Assembly (NCBI RefSeq): GCF_022682495.2
Contig: NC_071393.1
Coordinates: 104,197,520-104,261,519 of the forward strand
Direction: 5' to 3'
DNA from: Desmodus rotundus
Lineage: Eukaryota > Chordata > Mammalia > Chiroptera > Phyllostomidae
Length of the DNA stretch: 64,000 nucleotides
Every line of letters begins with the position of its first letter. The first letter of the stretch is position 1. The position numbers and the translations under genes are program-made. The notes under the pieces are model-generated. The model saw nothing but the letters and a program-made list of their open reading frames with translations. It was not told where the DNA came from and did no database searches. This document shows positions 23,828 through 57,540 of this stretch, in pieces.

Positions 23828-24704
23828 AAAATATATATTCTATAGCTGACATGCATCTATTTCTTTAGAAATTATTTCTAGTATCATTATGATGTTGAAT
23901 AGGACATATTCCCTGCCTTTAAAAATGGTATACTCCAAAAAAACTTTTTTTTTAATGTTTAAAGAGTGGGAGGTAAGAAACCACCTACCAGTTAGATGAC
24001 AGATTCTTTGGGAAAGTTTGCTAAGTGGCACTAAAAATAACAGAAACTTGCTCTCAAAGAATTGTCTTGTGTTGGTGTCAGTGAGGTGCAGGCGGAACTA
24101 CACCGTGCAGATGCATCCGGCCATTTCATTTTTTGTTCTCCCGTGATATCACTTTATTTTAGCAGCAATTAATTTGTGCTAAGGTGTATTCTGAACCAGA
24201 ATAATATTGGAAGACGAATGTCTTCACTGAAATATTGTAAAGCAACAGAAACAAGTTCTGAACAATTACCACGAAAAAAAAGCTCACGCGTTTATTCCTC
24301 TAGTTGGAGCTTGTTAGAATTTCAGAAGGGACATTTTTTTTTAATTGCAAACTACACGGGACAACCAGCTAACCATTTTTAATAAAAAGCTGGATCTCTG
24401 TCTTTACTGCTGAAAATATATTCCAGGTGAATCAGAAGTTTAAACATAAATATACGACACCATAAACATACAAGAAAAAATGAGTAAAAATTTTTATAGT
24501 CTTTCATTATAGAATTATTTTCTAAATATGACAGTTTTCCAGAAGCCATAAAAATGATATAGTTCATATTTAAAAATTAAAATTCTAAAAGGTAAAAATT
24601 ACATTAAATAGAGTTGAAAAAGAACCAGGAAAAACATTTGCCAGCAATATGACATAAAAAGGACTGATTTATCTAATAAACAAAGAGCCCTTACAAAAGT
24701 AAAG

Positions 24705-24925
24705 CTGCAGTGAAATCCAGGAGGAGCTGGCGATGGGAAGGCCATATGCAGCACCTGTCGTCCATTCTTTCACAAGGACAATGGGCGTCTTCTCAGTCTT
24801 ACGTAAAGCGCTGTGCAATCAGTTTCAGGGCGAGGTCTTTAACCTTCCCAACAAGGTTGCTTATCTTGAACTCTTCCTACATAGAAATCCTGGTGTTGCT
24901 GCTAATGAGGAGACATTAACTCAAT
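24705..24925. other. Unidentified segment inside L1
   Basis: GC-richer than the L1 on both sides and without L1 similarity that I can recognise. It is open for 60-70 codons in two + frames, but I recognise no protein on either strand. There is no poly-A on either side and no clear target duplication. It could be a decayed processed pseudogene piece or an older repeat. Confidence 0.3.
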
Positions 24926-25044
24926 GGAATAATGTTCAAAGAATATAAAGAGGCAATATTAAATAACCACATGAAAAGGCATCCAACCCCTGTCATAGTT
25001 ACAGAAAGTTACATTAAAATAATACTGCGATATAATTTTCCATA

Positions 25045-25169
25045 CAGGTTGGGGCAAAAGTAGACTTACAGTTGTGAGTGCATGATAGACCTCATTCTTG
25101 TTGTTATTTATTAATTATTGTATTATTTTTCCATGTGAACAACTGTAGACCTACTTCTGCCCCACCTTG
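25045..25169. mobile_element. Tc1/mariner-like MITE
   Basis: A 125-bp element with terminal inverted repeats CAGGTTGGGGCAAAAGTAGA and, as reverse complement of the right end, CAAGGTGGGGCAGAAGTAGG, followed on both sides by a TTACAGTTGT / TCTACAGTTGT-like inner part. TA dinucleotides (25,043-25,044 and 25,170-25,171) form the expected mariner target duplication. No transposase is encoded. Confidence 0.85.
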
Positions 25170-25639
25170 TATACAAAGTGAGCAAAGATAGAGACTGATG
25201 ACACCCTGTGTTCAAGAAGGTGAAGCAATGGGCACTCGTTTGTGATGGGTGGGAGTATAAATCAGTATTACTTTGGGGGCTGCATTACAGACATACAAAG
25301 GTTATATACATATATTTGTATCCTTGGACCTAGCAATTCTGCTTCTAAGAAATTATCCTATAGATATACTTGCTCAAGTACACAAAGATTATGTATATAT
25401 ATATATGTTTTCCAGGATGTTCATTGTAGCTTCAGATAATAGTGGAAAGAGTGCTGTGCACGTGGTGATTTCCGAGGGCAGGGGTGCGGGGTGGGTAATA
25501 AATGGTCATTGAAAAAAATACAATAAAAAGAGAGTATATGTACAGACTTAATTGGATTTCCAAAATATGTTAAGTGAAAAAAATGAGTTTTAGAATATTC
25601 CCACCACTCTGATAAAATCCCAAAGCCCATTTACAGGTA

Positions 25640-25880
25640 GCCCCTGTTTCCATCCCAGGCCCCAGGCAACTACTGTTTTTTTTAATCCCTGTAGATTTTC
25701 CCTTTCTGGATTACTTACTATCAAATAAATTGTACAGTATGTGGTCTTTTGGCTGGTTTCTTTCATTCATCATAATGGCTTTTAGGCTCACTCTTTTTTA
25801 TTACTGAATAGTATTCTACTGTATGGCTGTACCACTTTTTGTGTATCTGTTCACCAGCTGAGGGACATTTACACTTGGCT
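25640..25880 (-). mobile_element. Old L1 3' fragment
   Basis: Reverse L1 landmarks: 'caggccccaggcaactactg', 'tttccctttctggattactt', 'actgaatagtattctactgt' and 'cagctgagggacatttacac'. Confidence 0.65.
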
Positions 25881-27795
25881 CTTGCTTCCTCCTCTGCCCC
25901 TGGATGACGGGGCACAGACTGACAGTCCTCTCTTCTGTGGATAACCTGCTGACAACTTTAGACAATGTGGCATAGCATCTTACCTAAGGGTGTGAAGATA
26001 GGCTTTGCTAATTTTTACAGATGGCTAAGAATAAAGACATTGTTATTAAACCCAATCATTAGGCCAGTGCCTTCAAATACCTTCAAACCACAGACAACTT
26101 CCACAGGATGTATGCCTGCCTCCTCCAGAAGACGTACTCCTCACACACTCCCAATTGTCGCCAGCACAAAACAATAATGACGGTGGCGATGATAACCACC
26201 AAGTAAAACCGCCCAGGAAACAGTGGGAAGAATGGTGCTATTTTGGGTGATCCCAATGAAAAAAATTCACATCAAAAATTCTTATGCCAAAATAGGAGTA
26301 AAAATGTCCTGAAATAAATACTGTCCTGTAGGCATGATGCCCACGGACAATAAGCAACACTCCAGAACACACTTTGAGAACCGTCCGTACAGTCTAAACG
26401 GTGTACTTGAAGGTAGTAATTATCATAAAGTGAATATATAGCCCGAGAAGTGATTCAACCTCGGATTTCTTTTAGGTTTCTTTTTAACATTTACTTCTAC
26501 TACACAAAAGTATACAAACCAGTGTATCCTTAACCCTTTCCCTCCTCCAAGTAGCTATCACCTAGGCTCAACAACCAATCAGCGCGGATCAACCTGCCCC
26601 ACCCACAAATGCAATCTGTCCCCCACCTTATTCTGAAACAAATGTCGGACATCGGATAATTTTATCCACGAGTATTTCATTGTACAACTCTACAAGATAA
26701 TTCCTTTGTAATAACAAAACCACAATGCCACAATCAGGTCTACGGTATTTTAACAATAACTGCTTAATATAGAATTTCCAGCGATTGCTTCTGTTATTTG
26801 AATTTACGACAAAGCACTAAGCCCAGGTGGCAAAACGTCCTCCGTCGGAGAAGGACTGGAGAAGAGGGACCCCGGGCTCGCCCTGATAGAGTACACACGG
26901 CAACATTTCTTCACGCGGCCAAGTGATCTTGTCAGGCTGCGACTTAAAGGAGTGAAGGGAATGCAAAAATAAGCTCAGAAACATATGCCATATGTACTTT
27001 AAAGGATTACTCTCCCTTTTTGGTTATGAAATGATGAATTAACTATCTTTTTTCAGAAAATGGAATATTTTTTTCCTTACTGAGCACACTGATTAGAGCC
27101 ATAATCCAGACCGTCTGGAAATAGTTCCTCTGTAGATGAGCAAATCACACCCTTCAACGCACTGTTTAATTTTAGATGTATCTTGTCACACTCATTTAAA
27201 TGCTTTGGGTCTGGATTTTTTTCCCTTTAGGCATGCCTGATGTCCACGTTTATAATTTAGTTGTCATCCTTCTCAAAAGGCAGTGTGGGCCATGATAAAA
27301 GCAATTCCAGGCTCTGTCACATACAAACAGTATGACCTTATACAGTTTCCTTAACGTCTCTGAACAAGATTTTTTTCCACTTGTTGACTAATGAGGTTCT
27401 GTGAGGATTAAATGAGATGATGGGTTTAGGACTGTGCCTGCATGCACTACATAATCAAGGAATCCTAGCAATTGTTAATAAAAAAATTTCTATAATGAAA
27501 ATGTGTAACTTATCAAAAGTTCCCCAAGAATGACTTTTTAGCATTATTATTTCTTCTGATGCCTGAACAAAACCATAATGTTACTACACATGGATTGTAT
27601 ATGTAAGGAATCATATTCCTTTCATCTTTGCTTTTGGTGTAAACAAGAGCTTAGAGTAATCACACTGGAACTGATAGATATTCTTAAATAATTTTATTTT
27701 CAAGCTATGTTTTAAAAATCAGGACAATCCAACCATTTTAATTGATTCTATCCTCTCAGAACAAAATATCAAAGTATTCTGTTTATAGTCAACAG
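25880..27795. other. Intergenic stretch with scattered old repeats
   Basis: A possible L1- or LTR-like remnant lies near 26,480-26,720 ('ctatcacctaggctcaacaa', 'tattctgaaacaaatgtcgg') and a MIR near 27,280-27,460. Nothing else was recognised. Confidence 0.45.
27280..27460 (+). repeat. MIR SINE
   Basis: 'ccaggctctgtcacatacaa', 'acagtttccttaacgtctct', 'tctgtgaggattaaatgaga' and 'aggactgtgcctg' follow forward MIR order. Confidence 0.7.
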
Positions 27796-27799
27796 AAGA

Positions 27800-27975
27800 G
27801 CCCTGGCTGAGTGGCTTGGTTGGTTGGAGCATCTTCCTGTACCCCAGAATGTTGCAGTTCCAATCCCCAGTCAGGAGGAGACAACCAATCGATGTTTCTC
27901 TCTCACATCGATGTTTCTTTCTCCCTGTATCTCTCTACTCTCCCTTCTTCTCTCTCTCAAATCAATAAAAACACA
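27800..27975 (+). mobile_element. VES-type bat SINE, diverged subfamily
   Basis: Starts GCCCTGGCTGAGTGGCTTGG. It has the B-box-like 'gttgcagttccaatccccagt', doubled 'catcgatgtttct' blocks, a CT-rich stretch and the tail AAATCAATAAAAACA. Shorter than the copies near 37.7 kb, with a different middle. Confidence 0.85.
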
Positions 27976-27979
27976 TCTT

Positions 27980-30060
27980 AGAGTGAGGATTTGTAAAAAA
28001 TATAACAGAGTAAACTAATGGGAAAAGACAAAAAATAGTCTCATTTTCTCATCTTAGTGATAATACAAAAAAAAAAAAATCCAAGTCCTTAAGTTCCAGT
28101 CCAAATCTGACCTTGGCCTGAGGTATGAATGTGAGGAAACCAGAACACTTACATTTTTGTCCATCCATATGTAGACACGGCATGAAAACCATTTACAGTA
28201 TATTAATGAAACAGGATGCCAGTTCAGCAAATACTTTTAGGTTAAATACATGGTTTATTAAAGCGTTGTTAAATATTTTAGTCAATTTTCTCTGTCTTTA
28301 TAAGTTTAAATATGGTGGATTACTGATTCTGTGATTGATGGTTCAGGGTCTTGCCGCACCTCATAGTTAGTAGTAAATTTCCGTTATGGAGTCCTACAGA
28401 AATGAGGAATGTGATAAATCAGCCCGAATGTGTCCTGACCTTAACAGAGTTCATGGTACTATTCTTCAGTGAATTGCTTCTTTCCCAAAAGAGGACATGC
28501 CATCATACTTCCAGCACATTGTGAGTTCTGGCTCATTATTTGAAGTGTTATTACAATGTGACATGAGCATTCATGAAATGTGGCAAGAAATATTCTTTGA
28601 GAGATCAAGTTCAAGGCACTATTGTGGTCAGTCACGCAGATGGTAGCTACATACTGAGTCTAAAGCAGTCTTCTATTTTTCCCTTGCCAGCTGGTTATGG
28701 GGTGAGCTGGGAGCAAGCAGTTCAGCTGGCCCCCTTTCCATGCCACTGTCGTCCATTCAGAAAAGACCACTGAGTGCCCGCTCCATACTCAGTGCTTTAG
28801 CAGGTGCTGGTCTACAAAGTCCCTTCTCTCAGGGTGTAGGCACGGTAAACAAGACATTACAGTAACAAGTGTTAGTCACTTATCAAATACTTATCCAGAA
28901 CCTACTCTATGCCAGGTGCTCTGTGAGGAACTAGAGACAGAACAGTGAAGGAAACAGACAAAAATATTTGAATGTGCTGCAACGTGCACAGGATGCCATG
29001 GAGACCCAGAGAAAGAAGATCTGAATAGACTAATGGGCCAGGGGTCAGGGAAAGCTTTTAAGGGGAGGTGATACTTCAACTGAGTTTGGAAAGACAAAGA
29101 GAAAAGATTCTAAATACGGCATTCTAGGCACAATAAGGGAGGTGTGAGGCAGCAGGATACGTTTGAGAAACTACTGGCAGGTTGATACAACTGCTGCTTT
29201 ATCTGAAACCTGCAGCGTGTCTTTGAAAGATTTTAAGCAGTGTCAGGATTGTCTTTGCATTTTAGAGTGCTCACTCTGCCTGCAGTAAGATAATGGACTG
29301 TGGAGAGAACAGAGAGACCAATTAAGCAGCTGGTGTCATAATCCTGATTGCAGAGTAGCAGTGGATACGATACAGTTTATACAAAACACACTACACGTCT
29401 TTGCAGCTGACGAGGACGATGAGAGGGACCTAGGAGACATTCAGATTTCTGGTTATAAATGCAACTACTTAAGTCATTGGTGCTGATGAAAACTCTTCAT
29501 CAGCCAAGCACTGGAAAGCTTTTATAGTGCATTCAAGAACTCTAAGATTAGGTTACCTTCCCAGACACTCAGACTCAACGTTGATCTCCAAGTTAAAGGT
29601 GAGTTATTCCTGAAGACAGTAAGTAATTGTTAGCTTTGTGGAGGGTTTTGATGAGTAAAGATGAACAGTTTATCAACATGGGTTCAAGGGCTAGTTATTG
29701 TCTTCATTTTGGCAGCAAAACCTGCAGAAGTGGTTAAAAAAGTTGAAAAATAAAACTACATTATGAAAGCTGCAATTCTGATTAAATCTTGTACTTTAGA
29801 AAGGGAAAATAAATTCATTAAAAATGATTTTAAAAAAAGGGTTAATTAGGAGGCACTGATATAATTGAAAGTATAAAGCCCCTGCAACCATGTAACTCTA
29901 GCTGATTAAATCAGAATATTAGATATTTTCCTAACACGGTGCTTGAGAAGACAGCTCTAAACTGTAATCAGTGCCCTATTGAGATTCTGTTTTTAAATAC
30001 AAAATTATGTCTTTTCCCATTTGGATAACATTTAAAGATAATTTGTCACATATACATTAT
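27980..30060. other. Intergenic stretch with an unclassified ancient repeat
   Basis: Around 28,870-29,340 the sequence resembles a mammal-wide repeat ('cctactctatgccaggtgct', 'aggggaggtgatacttcaac', 'gattttaagcagtgtcagga', 'gagtgctcactctgcctgc'). I recall the series but cannot name the family with certainty. The rest shows no recognised feature. Confidence 0.4.
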
Positions 30061-30900
30061 TATTCCCTAGTTAATGGCCATCATTTCTCTTACAATAGCC
30101 TGCAAATTGGCTTCCCACTACCTGTCTCAGCCCCTCCCCTCCATTTCATGCTAGCCGATCCCACTCCAAAAGCTCTGAACACAAACTGATCAAACTAAAC
30201 ACAAATATGACATTGCCTTTCCCTTCTTTAACATGTTTTGAATGGTGACTAATAATTATAGGATAAAATCCAAACTCCCCAGCATACCAGTAAGGAGCTT
30301 GATGATTTGAACCCATCATTTCCTGCCAAATGACCCCACCTTACCACCCTCTAGTCTTACCCTTTTTTTTGCATGTCTCACACTGGAATGCCCTCTTTGT
30401 AGCTCTGCACTGGAACATGGGCACCAATCTTCTAGGCAGAGTTCATGTGTCCTTTGTTATGTATTCCCGTTCCCATCTGCCCTGGAAAAAGTTCAAGTTG
30501 CACCATGGTCTCTGCCTGGAGAGCACCACATTCATCCAAGCCTCAGCTTTTATCACTAGTTTTAAAAGTTTGTTTACTTGTCTGTTAATGTGACTATAAG
30601 ATCCCAAGGCTAGTAATTTTGCTTCATATTTGTGCATCCAGTGTCTAGCAGAGCACCTTCTTGAATTCAAGAATGGTTGAACGAACACCTCCCTGAAGCT
30701 GCCCTGACCATTCCCTCGGCAGTTGATCAGTCCCTTCCTCTGTCTCCTTTAATACTTTTCGTATGTTTCCAGTATGGTACTTATTACTTTATATATCTGT
30801 CTCCTCAATATGGTCTGTAAGCAGAGACCATTCTTTCCTCTTTTGTAGTTTCTGGGCCTAGCATATAATAGGCCTTCAAAATATATTTATTAAAGGAATG
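30060..30900 (+). mobile_element. L2 LINE 3' part
   Basis: Ordered L2 landmarks: 'ataaaatccaaactccccag', 'cacactggaatgccctcttt', 'gaagctgccctgaccattcc', 'cagagaccattctttcctct', 'gcctagcatataataggcct' and terminal 'tatttattaaaggaatgaaa'. A second, partly parallel terminus at about 30,590-30,690 suggests two overlapping copies or an internal rearrangement. Confidence 0.75.
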
Positions 30901-31037
30901 AAAACTTTGAAAGCATGCCTCTCAAACTTGTAAGTGGCACTATATTTAATATGTTTAATGCCAGACTCTTGATTCAAAAAGACTTGGATTGTTTTGTTTT
31001 TTTTTTTATGATAGGAAAAGGCTGGAAAGATGGGCCA

Positions 31038-31097
31038 GAACTACCTAGATTAAGTTTAACAGAAAGAGAACTAGCTAGATTAAGTTTAACAGAAAGA
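31038..31097 (+). repeat. Short tandem duplication, 2 x 30 bp
   Basis: The unit beginning GAACTA(C/G)CTAGATTAAGTT is present twice with one mismatch. Confidence 0.9.
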
Positions 31098-31486
31098 GGT
31101 ATAAACCTCCAAACTTAGGTACACGTTAGGTTTTCATTTGCAAGGTGAGAGACAACTGAATCAATAATATAATATGACTGAAGATAACACAAAGAACCCC
31201 ACATATTAATAAAGTGTAGCAGCTGAAGCAAAAGAGTTGAACCCTACCATTGTATAAACTCTTCCGACATATCGTGGGTATTGTGTAATTTATGAGGCAC
31301 ATTAACAAAACAGAGAAATTCCAGAAGTGGGTAAATGGGCTCATAAGTGACCTGAAAACTATGAAAATGAGCAACAGTTAAAAGAGTAGAAGTGCCTTCC
31401 TTGGGGGGTAAAACAGTAGGGAGAGTGGGGAAGAATAAAAGGGTTTAGCTAAAGGAATGCAAACTCCAATTCAGCCTAGTTTAGAT

Positions 31487-31605
31487 TATTAGTGTTGGTG
31501 CATCTTCCTCATTTAACAAAAGAGGAAACTGAAGTCGAGAGTTTAATTGAGTTGCCTGAAGTCAGTCAGCTAACAGAGCTAGGACATAAGCTCAGGTCCA
31601 TTATA
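31487..31605 (-). repeat. MIR SINE fragment
   Basis: 'acaaaagaggaaactgaagt', 'cagtcagctaacagagctag' and 'gacataagctcaggtcc' are the reverse MIR core. Confidence 0.65.
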
Positions 31606-31934
31606 CCAGGCTGCCAGAAGGTTGAACTTTTTAAGATGATTCTTATTCTTACAGCATTTTTTTCTTTAAAAAAAAAAACGTAATTGTGTTCGCAAGTGCG
31701 TTTTCACTATATTGTAGACACCGACTAGTCCATGAGCCCTCCTCTGTCCATCACGGGAAATGTTTGGGAGACAACTCTCTGCAGGGGTGGAGAGGAAAGT
31801 CTTGTTTTAGGTTTGGAGTTTACACTTGAAATCCTTTTATGTCACTTCATATACTAAGACTGAGACTTTATCATATTCCATGATAAAGTAAAATTATTTG
31901 GATTAAGGTATAATTACTTTATAATTATGCAGTG

Positions 31935-32135
31935 TAATTTTGGCTCAAGTCAGATTCTGTGGGTTCAAATTCCTGCTGTGCCACTTACCAGCTAGAAGGC
32001 CTATTTAACCTCTCGGCCTCAGTATCCTCATTTGTAAAGTGGAGATAATAATACTGAACTCATAAAGTTATGATGAGGAATAAATAAGATTCTATACAAC
32101 ATATGTAGCTTGCAAATAGAACTCAAATATTAGCT
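31935..32135 (+). repeat. MIR SINE
   Basis: 'gtgggttcaaattcctgctg', 'tgccacttaccagctagaag', 'cctctcggcctcagtatcct', 'catttgtaaagtggagataa' and 'gatgaggaataaataagatt' follow the forward MIR consensus order. Confidence 0.85.
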
Positions 32136-32149
32136 CTAGCTATGCGTAT

Positions 32150-32232
32150 GGTAGTAGAAGAGGTTGTCAAAGGAGAGGGTATACAGTAAGAAGAGGGCTA
32201 AGGGCAGAACCATGGAGAATACTAACATTTAA
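32150..32232 (-). repeat. L2-like fragment
   Basis: 'aaaggagagggtatacagta', 'agaagagggctaagggcaga' and 'accatggagaatactaacat' look like the reverse complement of L2 reverse-transcriptase sequence around the VPQGSVLGPLLF region. Confidence 0.45.
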
Positions 32233-32236
32233 GTGG

Positions 32237-32980
32237 TGTGCTGGGTAGAACAGTATTCCCCCCAAATTCTTGTCCACTGTGAACCTTAAAATGTGAGCTT
32301 ATTTGGAGTTAGGGGTCTTTGTAAATATAATCCAATTAAGATAACATTATACTAGGTTAGGATTAGGACCCTAACCTAATGACTGATATCCTTCTTTTTT
32401 TTTAAGGGTTTTTTTTTTTTGAGATTTTATTTATTTTTAGAGAGGGGAAGGGAGGGAGAAAGAGAGGGAGAGAATCATCAATGTGTGGTTGCCTCTTGAA
32501 TGCCCCCTCCTGGGAACCTGGCCTGCAACCCAGGCATGTGCCCTGACTGGGAATCAAACCAGAAGCCCTTTGGTTCACAGTCCAGCGCTCAATCCCCTGA
32601 GCCACACCAGCCAGGGCTGACTGATATTCTTATAATAGAGAAATCTGGACACAAAGATGCACAGGAGGAAAATAACGTGAAAACACAGGGAAGAGAACAT
32701 CATATGAAGGCAGAGATATGGGAAGAAGGCCAGGTGATTGAGGACATAGCCTGGAGTAATGCATCTACAAGCTCAGGAACAGTGAGGATTGCAGCCAACC
32801 ACCAGGAGCTAGAGAGAGGCATGGAAGGGTCCTCCCCTAGAGCCTCTAGAGACAGCATAGCATGGCCTTGCTGACTCCTTAATCTAGGACTTCTGGCCTC
32901 CAGAACTGTAAGAGAACAAATTTGTTTTAAGCTACCCGGTTCTCGTTACTGTGTTATGGCATCCCTAGAAAACAAATACA
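32237..32980 (+). mobile_element. MLT1-type LTR, split by a SINE
   Basis: 'gcttatttggagttaggggt', 'taaatataatccaattaaga' on the left and 'cctctagagacagcatagca', 'ggcctccagaactgtaagag', 'gcatccctagaaaacaaata' on the right form one MLT1-like LTR. A VES SINE splits it at 32,394-32,617. Confidence 0.75.
32394..32617 (-). mobile_element. VES-type bat SINE inserted in LTR
   Basis: Reverse-oriented copy: an A-rich tail (T-rich on + strand) at the left and the head 'gccacaccagccagggc' at the right. A 14-bp target duplication, TGACTGATAT(C/T)CTT, lies at 32,380-32,393 and 32,618-32,631. Confidence 0.93.
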
Positions 32981-32994
32981 GATGGTGAGCAGAC

Positions 32995-33150
32995 AGGATG
33001 AGTAATAATAATCGTTTCATAAATGTAATCTCAATTGATCCTCACAGAGACCTGAAGTAGCAGGACAGTTTACAGATAAGAAAATGGATGATCAGAAGTA
33101 CTAGAGGCTTGACAGGTGGCAGAAGCAGCATTTGACCCGGAGTTAGGGGT
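32995..33150 (-). repeat. MIR SINE
   Basis: 'atctcaattgatcctcacag', 'tttacagataagaaaatgga' and 'gcagcatttgacccggagtt' are the reverse MIR core. Confidence 0.65.
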
Positions 33151-33324
33151 CTTATTCAAACACTGACTTTACTAAGCAAAATGCTTCATCCTTTCTCAAC
33201 TCCTTCTGAAGTTTCCTTCCCCATAATAACTCCAACTGCATCCTCTTACTTGGGGAAACTTGCTTCAGTAAGATCATCGATGAGTGAATTCTACTAACAC
33301 ATTGATCACACGTGTGCATTGTAC

Positions 33325-33710
33325 CTTTTTTAAATTTTAACTTTTTATTGTTATTCAATTACAGTTGTGTGCCTTTTCTCCCCATCCCTCCACCCCACCC
33401 CAGCTGAACCCCCCTCCCTCCCCCACCTCCACCCTCCCCCTTGATTTTGTCCATGTGTCCTTTATAGTAGTTCCTGTAATCCCCTCTCCTCACTGTCCCC
33501 TCCCCACTCCCCCCTGACCATTGTTAGATTGTTCTTAACTTCAAAGTCTCTGGTTATATTTTGTTTCCTTTTTTCTTCTATTTATTATGTTCCAGTTAAA
33601 GGTGAGATCATATGGTATTTGTCCCTCACCATCTGGCTTATTTCACTTAGCATAATGCTCTCCAGTTCCATCCATGCTGTTGCAAAGGGTGTAAGCTCCT
33701 TCTTTCTCTA
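33325..33710 (-). mobile_element. Young 5'-truncated L1 3' end
   Basis: The 3' tail (T-rich on + strand) starts at the left. Then come 'tattgttattcaattacagt', C-rich 3' UTR, 'tccagttaaaggtgagatca', 'tggcttatttcacttagcat' and 'gttccatccatgctgttgca', the last part being ORF2 C-terminal codons. A perfect 9-bp target duplication GCATTGTAC lies at 33,316-33,324 and 33,711-33,719. Confidence 0.9.
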
Positions 33711-34194
33711 GCATTGTACAACCGCAACACAACCTTATTGTGTTAAGATCCTACCCTTGTAGGGAGGGGTTCAGGCAGCTAAAGAAGGTAAGACACACTG
33801 GGGAAAAACGGGTCATTCCTTTTCCTATAGTCTTAAGAGGCAAGGCAAGCAACCCATCCCAATAACTTGTTTCCATGGCGATTTCAGGAGGCGGAAAAAA
33901 AAGAGCTGTGAAAGGACAAAGTTGTAAACAACCTACAATATATAATTCCTATGGTGTGCGCATACTGGAATAGGAAGAGTTAACTTGTTTCGGGTTACAC
34001 AGCTCCTCCGTTTTCGAGTAAACAGGATCCCTTGCTTCAATATTCCTTCCGTTAAATTTCCCTGTTTCTCCGTATACTAAGATTCCGTGGATGCTACTTT
34101 AACTGCTTTCTTTTGGATTAAAATGGAAACTTTCAGCGGAATGACTATCAAATAAGAAGTTGTCCATACTGTTTTTCTCTAAAGCACCAGTAAT

Positions 34195-34330
34195 GCAGAA
34201 TAGGCTTTGAAATCAGAAAGTCTCGGAATCCAATCCTAGCTTTGCAACGTAACTTAACCCCTGAGTTTCCGTTCCCATAATGAGAACACCGACTCTCCGT
34301 ATGTTTTGAGATTAAGTTATAGGTAAAAAC
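34195..34330 (+). repeat. MIR SINE fragment
   Basis: 'tcggaatccaatcctagctt', 'taacccctgagtttccgttc' and 'cccataatgagaacaccgac' follow the forward MIR order, diverged. Confidence 0.5.
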
Positions 34331-34439
34331 AATGGACACAGCAAAATTTACCCCAAGACAGCATGAATCAAAGCTTTTGAGCTTTTGCCCTCTCTCCTTC
34401 GGCTATGTTTCAGCCTTTTGTCTAACGAGTAGAGATAGC

Positions 34440-57314
<22,875 letters not shown>

Positions 57315-57540
57315 AAATTTGAATAAGTTCAACATCGCATCACTTCAAATATCATATCAATTACAAGCAAATTGTACAAAGTATGTGAGATGCTATTGGA
57401 GACAACTTTTGTGGAAGTGAAAGCGTTTCTGTAATTATTTTTCAATATTCTTTTGACTTTTTTTATGTAGTGGTAAAATGGTAGCTTATGCTTATGAATG
57501 TGTTGTATTTATTTCAATAAAATACAGCAAAACAGTTTAG
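57315..57540 (+). other. ACTR10: ACTR10 3' UTR
   Basis: Short AT-rich 3' UTR of about 225 nt, ending just past the AATAAA hexamer. Cleavage site placed by usual spacing of 10-30 nt. Confidence 0.75.
57516..57521 (+). promoter_or_regulatory. ACTR10: ACTR10 polyadenylation signal
   Basis: Canonical AATAAA about 200 nt past the stop codon, followed by GT/T-rich sequence ('ttttggaagtttgtt') suitable as a downstream element. Confidence 0.85.

Larger units (their letters stand above)
24390..25610 (+). mobile_element. Old L1 fragment with two interruptions
   Basis: ORF2 3' end and 3' UTR in + orientation, seen in 'atttgccagcaatatgacat', 'aaggactgatttatctaata', 'acatgaaaaggcatccaacc' and 'ttggacctagcaattctgct'. 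It is interrupted by an unexplained segment at about 24,705-24,925 and by a mariner-like miniature element at 25,045-25,169. Confidence 0.7.
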
